NCBI RefSeq assembly: GCF_900105215.1
Contig: NZ_FOIP01000001.1
Coordinates: 3,576,212 to 3,640,211 of the forward strand
Length of the DNA stretch: 64,000 nucleotides
Source of the DNA: Lacrimispora sphenoides
GTDB lineage: Bacteria; Bacillota; Clostridia; Lachnospirales; Lachnospiraceae
Direction of reading: 5' to 3'
Under the pieces are notes generated by a model. That model was not told where the DNA came from and did no database searches. It saw nothing but the letters and a program-made list of their open reading frames with translations. Of this stretch, positions 17,429 to 26,400 are shown piece by piece. Position numbers and translations under genes: made by a program. Position 1 is the first letter of the stretch. Each line of letters begins with the position of its first letter.

Positions 17429-18391
17429 TTACCTGCGGTGGGTAAGAATAAATTCCCTCTTTATCATCAGCAGTTTTTTTGTCTGTTTTAAAATATAGAA
17501 CAGGATTGCCCTGGCCTCAAATTCTTCCCGGTTGGAAGGAAGCTCATGGCTTTTTAAATCCTGAAACAAAAGGTCTAAATTATTTAAAAGACCTTCAGCC
17601 GTATTTTCCCTGTGATACCCCTGTTCAATTCCTTCAAAAAGCAGTGCCACCTGTTTTGCCTGTCTGGGCAGGCAGGTGATGCTTTTAATATTTTCATAGA
17701 TTTCCTGAAGCACCATGCTTTGCTGCTGGCGCATCTGGATATAATCCACTTCATAAGAATCCTTTTTCCAAAGGGCATTGTTGTAATTATTAAGCGCGCA
17801 TGTTCTTGCCAGGTCCAGGCTTTCCTTAAGCTGTATCAGACAATCCGGGTTATATCCGCTTTTATCTTCCTCCATCAGCCAGTGGGACATGCGGCTTAAG
17901 ATCCCCTTTATCTGTGAATCCACATCGTCTGCCAGTTTCTGAAATACTTTTTCCTTTTTCCGTAGATGCATATTGACCAGAACCCCAACCGTAGTGCCGA
18001 TCAGGAACAGGGCAATCTCATTTCCTATGAGAGGCGCAGACATGGACCGCTCGGACAGAAAATGAGTGATGAGGACAGAATCCATGGCAATTGCTTCCCC
18101 CCAGTCCGCATACAGGCAAAGCAGGGCGAATAATAAAAGGTACCAGGCAAATGCAAAAAGAGTGAAACCCAAAAGACGGAAGGAAGCGGCAGCGAGTATT
18201 AACGCGCACACAAAGGCCAGCGTCCGGTTTCTGGCGCTTTTAATGGTTTCTCTCTTTGTATTCTGGATGCTGAGCACCGTGATGATGCCGGCCGTAGCAG
18301 AATATTTTAAACCAAGCTCAGCCGCAATGGTAATTGCCAACACAGCGGCAGCGGCAATTTTTATGCTTTTAATGATCTTTTCCTTTTCCAT
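17429..18391 (-). CDS. Aromatic-acid exporter family membrane protein (FUSC/ArAE type)
   Basis: 320 aa. The N-terminal half (about residues 8-150) has four to six predicted transmembrane helices with the family pattern LKYSATAGIITVLSIQNTKRET. The C-terminal half is a soluble helical domain (about 160-320) like the putative aromatic acid exporter C-terminal domain. Relatives include YgaX/YqjA-type DUF939 proteins. Its substrate is unknown. It is convergent with the amidase and lies alone on the minus strand. Confidence 0.82.
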   Translation of the reverse strand: MEKEKIIKSIKIAAAAVLAITIAAELGLKYSATAGIITVLSIQNTKRETIKSARNRTLAFVCALILAAASFRLLGFTLFAFAWYLLLFALLCLYADWGEAIAMDSVLITHFLSERSMSAPLIGNEIALFLIGTTVGVLVNMHLRKKEKVFQKLADDVDSQIKGILSRMSHWLMEEDKSGYNPDCLIQLKESLDLARTCALNNYNNALWKKDSYEVDYIQMRQQQSMVLQEIYENIKSITCLPRQAKQVALLFEGIEQGYHRENTAEGLLNNLDLLFQDLKSHELPSNREEFEARAILFYILKQTKKLLMIKREFILTHRR

Positions 18392-18541
18392 GTGTATTAC
18401 CTCGTAAAAAGCAGTTCGTATTACCAGTATACCATATTTTTAAAAACATCCCATCAGAAAGATTGCTATTTCCTTCACAAATTAGTATAATTCCTATATT
18501 GCAGTTTTCATGTAAAAATGTATTTCCTAAGGAGGAACCGT

Positions 18542-19060
18542 GTGGATAACAACGATATATTAATAAGATTGCGGTATGCGATGGATATTAAAGATTCTGA
18601 TATGATTGAAATATTCAAACTGGGCGGAATCACAATTACAAAGGAAGGGGTCCGAAGACTTCTTGCAAAGCCTCAAGCCGATTTAATTGATTCCGAAGCG
18701 CAAAAGGCAATTGTTGATAAAAACAGGGACATCTGCAATGATTTTACGCTGGAGTCCTTTTTAAACGGTTACATTATTTTTAAACGGGGAAAGCAGGAAT
18801 CAAAACCGGGAGAGCCGGAAAAACAACTGTTCATGGTGAAGGATCACCGATCAGTCAATAATGTCCTGCTAAAGAAAATTAAAATTGCCTTATCCCTTAC
18901 CGGTGATGACATGCTAGATATTTTTAAGTCTGTAGGAATCAATCTGTCCAACGGTGAATTAAGTGCACTTTTGCGAAGGGAAGGGCAGCGCAATTATAAG
19001 GAATGCCAGGACCGGTATGTCAGAAATTTCTTAAAGGGCCTTGCAATCAGATACAGATAG
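18542..19060 (+). CDS. yehS: YehS family (DUF1456) protein
   Basis: 172 aa from a GTG start at 18542, chosen because a full AAGGAGG lies 6 nt upstream. The ATG further upstream at 18518 precedes this ribosome site. Two tandem DUF1456 repeats are visible: NNDILIRLRYAMDIKDSDMIEIFKL and a second copy with NNVLLKKIKIALSLTGDDMLDIFK, each followed by a block ending in FLNGYI or FLKGLA. This matches E. coli YehS. The biochemical function of the family is unknown. Confidence 0.88.
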   Translation: MDNNDILIRLRYAMDIKDSDMIEIFKLGGITITKEGVRRLLAKPQADLIDSEAQKAIVDKNRDICNDFTLESFLNGYIIFKRGKQESKPGEPEKQLFMVKDHRSVNNVLLKKIKIALSLTGDDMLDIFKSVGINLSNGELSALLRREGQRNYKECQDRYVRNFLKGLAIRYR

Positions 19061-19088
19061 CCGGCAGAAGATACTGGAGGGGGGGGCC

Positions 19089-19116
19089 TTGCTTATTATT
19101 TTTTTTGTGTTATAAT
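19089..19116 (+). promoter_or_regulatory. Promoter upstream of an attenuator-like leader
   Basis: TTGCTT (19089-19094), 16-bp spacer, extended -10 TGTGTTATAAT with TATAAT at 19111-19116. A close relative of the whole element (TTGCTTATTATTT..TTTGTG.TATAAT) occurs at 23141-23167. Confidence 0.75.
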
Positions 19117-19202
19117 GTAATTAGACGTTAAATCTGAGCGTTGCAGAAGATTTGATGTTTCATGAACAATCATATAATTGACATGTAAAGAACCGTCTTT
19201 TT

Positions 19203-19254
19203 AAGAAGGGCTTTTAGTATTGTGCCAATGGCATGGATATGAAAAGCCCTTCTT
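19203..19254 (+). terminator. Strong terminator placed 21 bp before an ORF (attenuator or small RNA end)
   Basis: Perfect 13-bp stem AAGAAGGGCTTTT / AAAAGCCCTTCTT with a 26-nt loop (itself containing TGCCAATGGCA) and a following T run to 19260. It sits between the promoter at 19089-19116 and the ribosome site of the gene at 19276. Transcripts from that promoter would be about 135 nt long unless read through. Confidence 0.8.
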
Positions 19255-19275
19255 TTTTTTGAAAGGAGGAATATT

Positions 19276-20055
19276 ATGCAGTTGGAAGGAATGGAAGTAA
19301 GTCATATGAAGTTCGGTGAAGGGAAGGTCATGGAGCTTGAGGAGAAATACATCACCATACTGTTCCCTCAGGGCGAAAAAAAGTTTTTGTATCCAAATTC
19401 CTTTAACAAATTTCTGACCCTCAAGGATAAGAAGGTGCAAACAGAAATGAACAATATGCTGAAGCTTATCATGGAGGAAGAAGAAAGCAGACGTGCGGAG
19501 GAGATTAGTGAGCAGGAACGTCTGGAGGAAATACAAAACTTGAAGATCCGTCCCGATTCCCAGGCGTCCTTTGGATTTGTAGAGAATAACAAGGAACGTG
19601 TTTTTTCTACGTGGTCAGTCTATGCAGGTTCCTATCAGAGCGGAGCCTCCAAAGGAAAGCCCAAGCTTCCGGTAAGGCTTAAACTGAATTCAGCCTGTCT
19701 CCTCACGGAATGCCCCAAGGGGGTGGCAGAAAAGAGGCGGCGTATCATAGGGGCCTTTATGCTGCAGGATAATTTTGAAAGCTCTGCTTGCAGAGATGGG
19801 ATAATTCAAAGCCACGAAAAATTCAGGATTCAGCTGAATGATAAAGAAACTCTGTTCTACTGGGATTATTTTTCCGAAGGAGCGGAGATTTCAAAATGGG
19901 GAAATGTAGAACTTAAATATTTTTCCAATATGATCATGCAAAAGATTCTTTTTGATATGCAAAATGGTCTGACTGATGCGGAGCGTCGGAAAGATGCAGA
20001 AGAATTTTACCAGTACTTCTGCCTGGTAAACAAGTTAAAGCCTTTGAACCAGTAG
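19276..20055 (+). CDS. Conserved hypothetical protein with Tudor/CarD-like N-terminus
   Basis: 259 aa with a perfect AAGGAGG ribosome site. The N-terminal 50 residues (VSHMKFGEGKVMELEEKYIT, then ILFPQGEKKFLYPNSF) resemble the small beta-barrel found in UvrD C-termini and CarD-like proteins, which bind RNA polymerase or nucleic acid. Residues about 60-90 are a charged helix rich in Glu and Arg that may form a coiled coil. The rest (WSVYAGSYQSG...) is not recognised. Cys residues are few and scattered. Function unknown. The attenuator-like leader upstream suggests conditional expression. Confidence 0.65.
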   Translation: MQLEGMEVSHMKFGEGKVMELEEKYITILFPQGEKKFLYPNSFNKFLTLKDKKVQTEMNNMLKLIMEEEESRRAEEISEQERLEEIQNLKIRPDSQASFGFVENNKERVFSTWSVYAGSYQSGASKGKPKLPVRLKLNSACLLTECPKGVAEKRRRIIGAFMLQDNFESSACRDGIIQSHEKFRIQLNDKETLFYWDYFSEGAEISKWGNVELKYFSNMIMQKILFDMQNGLTDAERRKDAEEFYQYFCLVNKLKPLNQ

Positions 20056-20085
20056 AGAGATGGGGAAAGAAAAGGAGTGATGCGT

Positions 20086-20145
20086 ATGGAATATGAGCGG
20101 AACAGAAGAAAAGAATATGAAAAACGGAGGCTGCATATGTTTTAG
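20086..20145 (+). CDS. Putative 19-aa Arg-rich leader peptide
   Basis: The frame reads MEYERNRRKEYEKRRLHMF then TAG, with AAAAGGAGTGATG as a strong ribosome site at 20071-20083. Six of 19 residues are Arg and three are Lys or His. It includes the clusters RNRRK and EKRRLH. Its codons 12-16 form the 5' arm of the stem that ends near the start of the RNHCP gene, so ribosome position on this peptide would decide which RNA stem forms. This is the arrangement of translational attenuators such as those of erm genes. It contains +X+ tripeptides (R-N-R, R-R-K, K-R-R), known to stall macrolide-bound ribosomes. Peptide expression is inferred, not shown. Confidence 0.5.
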   Translation: MEYERNRRKEYEKRRLHMF

Positions 20146-20204
20146 TATGCGGCTCATTGTCATAGGATCATGAGACACCGCCTCCGTTTTTTTAAATGGA
20201 GGCG
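20121..20204 (+). promoter_or_regulatory. Two mutually exclusive stems: attenuator or ribosome-site sequestration before the RNHCP gene
   Basis: Stem A pairs AAAACGGAGGC (20121-20131) with GCCTCCGTTTT (20180-20190), 11 perfect bp followed by a T run: terminator-like. Stem B pairs CGCCTCC (20179-20185) with GGAGGCG (20198-20204), 7 perfect bp, and GGAGG there is the ribosome site of the gene starting at 20212. Segment 20180-20185 is shared, so only one stem can form. The 5' arm of stem A lies inside the leader peptide frame. A further small hairpin (GCATA/TATGC) fills the loop of stem A. Confidence 0.6.
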
Positions 20205-20211
20205 ATTTTTT

Positions 20212-20535
20212 ATGAAGAAAAGAATATTGAATACAGCATTCGTCTGTCATAATTGCAAAAGAGAGGTGCAGCCTTTACAAAACGGCAGCTACAGAAACCA
20301 TTGCCCCTTTTGCCTGTTTTCTCTCCATGTAGATGGTGAAGTCCCTGGTGACAGAAAAAACAGCTGCAAGGGGCTTATGGAACCGACAGGGATCCGATAT
20401 CATACGAAAAAGGGATTTCAATTGATCCACCGGTGTACCAGGTGCGGGACATACAGGCACAATGTCATTTGTGAAGGTAATTGCCAGCCAGATAATAGAG
20501 AATTAATTCAGGAACTTATGTATCTGATTACATAG
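20212..20535 (+). CDS. RNHCP domain protein
   Basis: 107 aa from the ATG at 20212, which has GGAGGCGA 6-14 nt upstream. The name-giving RNHCP stretch is present as YRNHCPFCLFSLHVD (about residues 27-41), with further Cys pairs FVCHNCKRE, CTRCGTYRHN and a Cys-rich tail. These eight cysteines could bind two zinc ions. The family has no established function, although zinc-ribbon-like proteins of this size often associate with ribosomes or RNA. Expression appears to be controlled by the leader peptide and paired stems just upstream. Confidence 0.85.
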   Translation: MKKRILNTAFVCHNCKREVQPLQNGSYRNHCPFCLFSLHVDGEVPGDRKNSCKGLMEPTGIRYHTKKGFQLIHRCTRCGTYRHNVICEGNCQPDNRELIQELMYLIT

Positions 20536-20561
20536 AACGGGAGAGGTGATTGATTCATTAT

Positions 20562-21236
20562 ATGTTATCACAGGTAAATATAGCCTCCATTGCATTCCGG
20601 CTTTTTCTGTCCATTATTTTATGTGGGGCAATCGGAATGGAAAGGGGTTTAAGAAACCGACCGGCAGGTTTTATGACTTACCTTCTGGTGGGGTGCGGCT
20701 CAGCCCTAATTATGATTACCAATCAATATATTGCAACAATCTATACCAATGTGGATCCTACACGAATGGCATCCCAGGTGGTGAGCGGAATTGGTTTTTT
20801 AGGAGCCGGAACCATTATCACCACCGCTAAAAACGAGATCAGGGGCCTGACAACTGCGGCAGGCCTCTGGGCGGCCGCAGCGGTTGGGCTGGCGGTTGGA
20901 ATCGGTTTTTACGGCGGAGCCATTATAGGAAGTATTTTTATTATTTTTTCCCTGATGTATTTAAAAAAGATTGACCTTTATATAAAAACACATGCAAAAA
21001 CCATGGAAATATATCTGGAATACAACGAAGAATTTTCCATGCAGAATCTATCTCTGTATACAGAACAATCCCAGTACGAAATTTTTGATATGGAAGCAGG
21101 TAAAATAAAGACCTTAAACGGGGAATTTGGCACCCTGACCTTTGATGTCAATTTCCGCCATAAGGTAAATCATGTAAAGATCATAGAAGAAATCAGGCAA
21201 TTGCCTGGTATTCTTTATGTGAGAGAGGTGGCATAA
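20562..21236 (+). CDS. MgtC/SapB family membrane protein
   Basis: 224 aa from ATG 20562. A TTG at 20550 directly abuts the GAGAGGTGA site, so the exact start is uncertain. The first 150 residues hold four to five transmembrane helices with the MgtC signature GAIGMERGLRNRPAGFMTYLL (quoted to 20: AIGMERGLRNRPAGFMTYLL) and VVSGIGFLGAGTIITT, plus RGLTTAAGLWAAAAVGLAVG. A cytoplasmic C-terminal domain of about 80 residues follows. MgtC proteins act in Mg-limitation survival and can modulate F-type ATP synthase. Distant relatives are general inner-membrane proteins of unknown role. It follows the RNHCP gene by 26 bp and may be co-transcribed. Confidence 0.88.
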   Translation: MLSQVNIASIAFRLFLSIILCGAIGMERGLRNRPAGFMTYLLVGCGSALIMITNQYIATIYTNVDPTRMASQVVSGIGFLGAGTIITTAKNEIRGLTTAAGLWAAAAVGLAVGIGFYGGAIIGSIFIIFSLMYLKKIDLYIKTHAKTMEIYLEYNEEFSMQNLSLYTEQSQYEIFDMEAGKIKTLNGEFGTLTFDVNFRHKVNHVKIIEEIRQLPGILYVREVA

Positions 21237-21359
21237 GCGGGTTAAGAATCTTAGAACCGGACTGATACAATATCTTGCAAAATGGAAGGAATCTGTTATA
21301 CTGTTTTCCATAGGAAAAACATGAAACCTATGGAAGATTTGTTATTACAGAGAGGAAGA

Positions 21360-22043
21360 ATGACCGTGATAGGGACTATTGTAAATACAGCTGCGATTCT
21401 GACCGGCAGTTTAATCGGCACTTGTGTGAAAAAGGGGATCGAAGAGAAATATCAGGATGCATTATATAATGCCATGGGACTTTCCGCCTGCGGACTTGGC
21501 ATTCATGCAGTCGTACAGAATATGCCAAAAAGCAGCTTTCCTGTGCTGTTTATCATCAGCCTTGCAGCAGGCAGCCTCTTTGGAGCCAGGTTAAATCTGG
21601 TGGAGAGGTTTGATCGGGTGGTAGCCCGTTTTTCAAAAGGAGATTTGGGGCAGGGGCTGTCTACGGCCATATTGCTGTTTTGTATCGGAACACTTTCAAT
21701 TTTAGGTCCCATGGAGAGCGCTCTTCATGGAGACAATACTTATCTTTTTACAAATGCAACTTTGGACTTTGTTACCTCTATGGTTCTGGCATCCACCTAT
21801 GGGATCGGGATAGCATTGTCCGCTGTGGTTCTGTTTTTGTGGCAGGGAAGCATTTATCTTTTTTCCGGCTGCCTTTCTGTTTTTTTAACTCCCGAATTAT
21901 TAACTGAAATTTCACTTGTAGGCGGTTTTTTAATCTTTAGCTCCGGCCTTTCTATATTAAAAATCAAAGACTGTAAGGCGTTAAATATGCTTCCTTCATT
22001 GCTTGTGCCTGTCTTATGGTTTTTAATAAAAGCCATTCTCTGA
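21360..22043 (+). CDS. DUF554 family membrane protein
   Basis: About 227 aa. Relatives begin MIGTIVNT, which matches MTVIGTIVNTAAILTGSLIG here, so the start is placed at 21360 (AGAGGAAG close upstream). An in-frame ATG at 21321 with AGGA is the alternative. Six or seven hydrophobic segments are evident, including SPVLFIISLAAGSLFGARL-like and TLDFVTSMVLASTYGIGIAL stretches. It belongs to the YqgA/DUF554 transporter-like family of unknown substrate. No partner gene is obvious. Confidence 0.82.
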   Translation: MTVIGTIVNTAAILTGSLIGTCVKKGIEEKYQDALYNAMGLSACGLGIHAVVQNMPKSSFPVLFIISLAAGSLFGARLNLVERFDRVVARFSKGDLGQGLSTAILLFCIGTLSILGPMESALHGDNTYLFTNATLDFVTSMVLASTYGIGIALSAVVLFLWQGSIYLFSGCLSVFLTPELLTEISLVGGFLIFSSGLSILKIKDCKALNMLPSLLVPVLWFLIKAIL

Positions 22044-22078
22044 TGGAAAATGGCTCTAAGTCAGCCGAAAGGAAATTG

Positions 22079-22107
22079 TTGACAAGCCGGTAAAATAAGT
22101 GTATCTT
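22079..22107 (+). promoter_or_regulatory. Promoter of the shikimate dehydrogenase gene
   Basis: TTGACA (22079-22084), 17-bp spacer, TATCTT (22102-22107). The distance to the aroE start is about 70 bp. Confidence 0.65.
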
Positions 22108-22175
22108 ATCGTTAATACAGACATACCTTTACACCCGGTAAAGATGGGCAATAGAGTGAGAAGGAGAAAAGAACG

Positions 22176-23045
22176 ATGGAAAAGAGAATTTCGGGAAAAA
22201 CAGGTTTGTTAGGTTTGATTGGTTCGCCGGTGGGACATTCCGGTTCACCGGCTATGTATAATTACTGCTTTGAGAAGCTTGGGCTGGATTACGCATATCT
22301 TGCCTTTGATATCAAGGTAGAAGAAGTTGAGAAGGCGATCGAAGCCATAAAAACATTCCGCATGAGGGGCTGTAACGTGACCATGCCCTGTAAAAATGAA
22401 GCTGTGAAATACATGGATGAGCTATCGCCCGCCGCCCGCATTATAGGCGCGGTCAATACCATAGTAAATGAAGATGGAAGGCTGACCGGACATATTACAG
22501 ATGGCCAGGGTTTTGTAGATAATCTCCGGGATCACGGAGTAGAAATTGCTGGCAAGAAGATCATTGTCTGCGGCGGAGGCGGAGCGGCTGCTGCAATCCA
22601 GGTGCAGTGCGCCTTAGAGGGAGCAAGGGAAATTTCTGTTTTTAACATCAAGGATGCATTCTTTGAAAGAACCCTTCAGACTGCCGAAAAGATCAGGCAG
22701 GAAAAGCCGGAATGCGTAGTAAATGTATATGACATTGCGGATAATGAAAAGATGAGGGAAGAGATCGCTTCCAGTGATATTTTAGCGAATGCCACCATTG
22801 TTGGGATGAAGCCAATGGATCAGGAGAGCGTTGTAAAGGATGTGACCATGTTCCGCCCTGGCTTAGTCGTGGTTGATGCGGTTTACAATCCAAAGGAAAC
22901 GAAGATGTTAAGAGAGGCAAAGGCTGCCGGCTGCACATGCATTGACGGACAGGGTATGCTTGTATGGCAGGGGGCTGAGGCTTTTAAACTCTATACAGGC
23001 CAGGAGATGCCTGTACAGGAAGTGAAGGAACTGTTTTTTAGTTAA
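22176..23045 (+). CDS. aroE: Shikimate dehydrogenase (AroE/YdiB type)
   Basis: 289 aa. Substrate-binding residues are in SPVGHSGSPAMYNYCF (about residues 17-32) and the catalytic Lys73 is in NVTMPCKN. A Rossmann loop VCGGGGAAAAIQ (about 130-141) binds NAD(P). It interconverts 3-dehydroshikimate and shikimate in chorismate synthesis. Position in the chromosome is separate from the chorismate mutase-shikimate kinase gene at 47880, so aromatic genes are scattered. Whether it uses NAD or NADP and accepts quinate as YdiB does cannot be told from sequence alone. A strong terminator follows at 23090-23130. Confidence 0.92.
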   Translation: MEKRISGKTGLLGLIGSPVGHSGSPAMYNYCFEKLGLDYAYLAFDIKVEEVEKAIEAIKTFRMRGCNVTMPCKNEAVKYMDELSPAARIIGAVNTIVNEDGRLTGHITDGQGFVDNLRDHGVEIAGKKIIVCGGGGAAAAIQVQCALEGAREISVFNIKDAFFERTLQTAEKIRQEKPECVVNVYDIADNEKMREEIASSDILANATIVGMKPMDQESVVKDVTMFRPGLVVVDAVYNPKETKMLREAKAAGCTCIDGQGMLVWQGAEAFKLYTGQEMPVQEVKELFFS

Positions 23046-23089
23046 AGAGTTAGTACCGTTTACAGCATGAGAAAAAGTAGAAGTATAAG

Positions 23090-23130
23090 AAAGGTTCAAA
23101 GAATCGGTTGCGGTTCTTTGGACCTTTTTT
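23090..23130 (+). terminator. Intrinsic terminator after aroE
   Basis: 14-bp stem AAAGGTTCAAAGAA / TTCTTTGGACCTTT with one G-T pair and a 10-nt loop, followed by TTT. Confidence 0.85.
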
Positions 23131-23140
23131 GCGAGGGGTA

Positions 23141-23167
23141 TTGCTTATTATTTGTTTGTGCTATAAT
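23141..23167 (+). promoter_or_regulatory. Promoter of the beta-helix/lyase operon
   Basis: TTGCTT (23141-23146), 15-bp spacer, extended -10 TGTGCTATAAT with TATAAT at 23162-23167. It is nearly the same string as at 19089-19116. Confidence 0.65.
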
Positions 23168-23449
23168 ATAATCGGCCTTCAATTCAGACATTGAATGGTA
23201 TAACGATCTAAGAAATATTAAATAAGAAAAGATGATGAAAATATAAAAATCGTAAAATTCTGTAATAAATAAAAACAGAAAAATGAAGATATTGCCAAAA
23301 ACCTTAAGATGATTTATTTTTACGCCGGTCCATAAATGTTATACTTTTTATATAACGAAACGCCATAATTCCGCTGTTTTATAGAAAGTGCTTATGGGTT
23401 CAAAATGAACGGATATGGGCGTAAAAAAAATTAAGGGGGATCTTTTCTT

Positions 23450-26400
23450 ATGCTTAAAAGCAGCAGGCTTTTCAAAAGAAAAGCGGCTGGCATGATGGCA
23501 GCAGTGATGATGATCGGCATCTTGCCCGTGAACATGATCGGATTTGCTGATGTACTGGAAATGTCGCCGGACAGCTATGAAGACTCGGATGAACACAAGG
23601 CGACAAGGTCCAATGCCAGCTATGCCACTGCATCCAATGCGCAGAAAACACAGGAACTGCAGGAAGAGGGAACTGTGTATTACGTGGATGCCAAAAACGG
23701 CAATGACAGTGGAGACGGAAAAACAGAAGAGACTGCGTGGAAGACCTTTGACAGGGTCAATTCCAAAACCTTTCTACCCGGTGACAAGATACTGCTAAAA
23801 GCAGACTGCATCTGGAATCAGGCGCTGAATCCCAAAGGCAGCGGCAGAGAGGGAGCGCCCATCATCATTGATACATATGGAGAAGGCAGCCGCCCTTTGA
23901 TTAACGGCAATGGTACCTCCGGGCCTTCCATTACCGGCGCGGTGACGATTTACAACGAAGAGTACTGGGAAATTTATAACCTGGAAGTGACGAATCTGGA
24001 AGATACGGATAAGATGGGGGAAGCCATGGACAGCGGTACCAGTGAACGTGCCGGGATCCTGATCTATTCTTCCAATCAGAAAAAGATATACAAACACATT
24101 ACTGTGAAGAATTGTTATGTACACGATGTCAACTCCAACTTCAAGGGCGGAAAAACATCCGGCGGAATTATCGTTATGGGCCATTACCTGGACAAAGACG
24201 GAAACAGGGTCACCATTGATGACAGCGGCAATCTGACCGCCAAAGCCATGGGGCGGGCAGCTTTTGAGGATGTGATCATTGAGGGGAATTATGTAAAGAA
24301 TGTGGCGATTGAAGGAATCCGGAATAAATGCAATACGGATATATCCAGTTCCGGCTGGGGGAAAAACGAATTCCTTAAAAACTATTCCAATGTAACCATT
24401 CGTAATAATTATCTGGAAAATGTCGTAGGCGACGGCATCGTTCTGACAGAGACCAAAGGCGGACTGATCGAGGGAAATATGGTAAATTCCTCCTGCGGCT
24501 TTGACCGGGGTGCAGTAAACTACGCCCAGTGCTGGACCATGTTTGCTGATGATGTCACCGTACAGTACAATGAAGTTTACGGCAACCGGTATGGGTACGA
24601 TGACGGCGAGGCCTTTGACTCCGATATGATGAATTTGGACAATATCTTCCAATACAATTTAAGCCATGACTGCGGCGGCGGTGTCATGCTGTTTATGTCG
24701 AGCCAGAAAAATACCATATTCCGCTATAATATAAGCATTAATGACGGTACAGGCACTTATCCCGGGGAAAACAGGATGCAGCAGCAGACCTTCCATTATG
24801 ACAATACATCATCTGCAGGACCCGGCGTAGGCAAAATTTATAACAATACCATCGTTGTCTTTGGGGAAGATAAAAAAACCTCACTGTTTGGCGGAATGAG
24901 CAAAAGAACTTGTTTTGTGGATTTCAAAAACAATATCGTTCTAGCCAAAGATGGAGCAACCATAGACTTTGCAGTTTTAGCCCAGGGGTCCATCATCCAT
25001 GAAGACAGCGTGATAGAAAACAACTGTTTTTACCCGGATACCATTGCAAACACCAGCGCTGGTTCTGTTTTGAATAAGGAGAGCCTGGAAGCCAAAGGAA
25101 ATATATTTAAGGATCCCATGTTGATCGATTATAAGGCGGGAAAGGATTATTCCAAATTTAAGTATCCTTTGGAGGAGCTGGAAGACCTTATGGATTCTGA
25201 TTTTACCAAAGACAGGATCCAGATGCTTGCAGAGCCGTATCAGCTGACGGAAGGGTCTCCCTGTATCCGCACCGGTCAGAGACTCGAAGGCATGCCTACC
25301 GAGGATATTATGGGCAATATCATTGCCGGACGTGTGGATATAGGCGCTCTGGAATATTCCAGTGAAGATGAGCTGGCAGAAGAAGTGGAGGAGGTTCATA
25401 TTGTAACGACTCCCGGAGTTGTGCCGAAACTGCCGGCAGCCTTAAAGATCATTCTGGATGGTGAATCCTATGATTATCCGGTTAAGTGGGATGAACTGAC
25501 AAAGGAAGACTGCATGCAGGCGGGAGTAATCGAACTTGCCGGAGTCCTTCCGGGATTATCCAATCAGGTTGTGGCTTCTATTATTGTGGCAGATGCACCG
25601 GAAAGTTTTGAGCCGGTTGATGTATCGACGTTTGCAGGAATCTACCCGGTACTCCCTGATAAGGTTACCGCAGAATTTACAGGCGGTTTGACCCTGGAGC
25701 TTGGGGTGACATGGGAAACGCTTACCCTGGAACAGTATTCCCACGAAGGTGAGATCACGGTAGAAGGGACTGTTTCGGGTCTGAAGGAAAGATGCAGGGC
25801 AAAGGTAACGGTCATCGGTGATCTGGGAGATGGAACAAGCGTAAAGGAAAAGGTGACTTCCAAGGATGCCTATACCCAGCAAAGCGACGGAAACAAAGCT
25901 TACGGAAGCTCCGACCCCAATGTTATTAAGGTCAAAACAGCCAATAACTCGCCTTCCTATACAAGAAATGGGCTGATCGGCTTTGATTTAAGTGATGAAG
26001 AGCAGATGCTAAGATCCGCCTCAAGCATTACCATAAAGCTGCAGATGACAAGACCGGTTTCGGATGCGGATTATAAAACCATTAACAATCATTTTTATCT
26101 CAAAGTTTATGAGGTGGATGACATTTGGAATGAAGGAACGGTGACGTGGAATTCCTCTCCCAATGCTTCTTTTAAGAACCTGGTGATCAAAGATAAAAAA
26201 ATCGTGTATGCCAATATCCGGGATGCCCATGAGAATATTGTGGAACTGGATGTGACCGATTGGGTAAAGAATGCCTATGCGAAAAAAGGACAGACAAAGT
26301 TTTCCTTCCTTATGACAACCGATTATTTCGGTGAGTATGCTAACGGTGACAACGGCGGTATTGATTTCGCTTCCAAAGAGGCAAGCGGAAAGATGGCTCC

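Larger units (their letters stand above)
23046..23449 (+). other. Intergenic region before the beta-helix gene
   Basis: About 400 bp without an annotated gene. It holds the aroE terminator (23090-23130), a promoter at 23141-23167, an AT-rich stretch with the imperfect hairpin TTCAATTCAGACATTGAA near 23179-23196 and a GTTATA/TATAAC pair near 23338-23358, then AAGGGGG as ribosome site for the gene at 23450. The leader would be about 275 nt. Confidence 0.6.

Noticed and set aside
23795..24652. 285-codon open frame on the minus strand inside the beta-helix gene
   Set aside because: No ribosome site, no recognisable motif, and it lies antisense to a region with a strong domain assignment.
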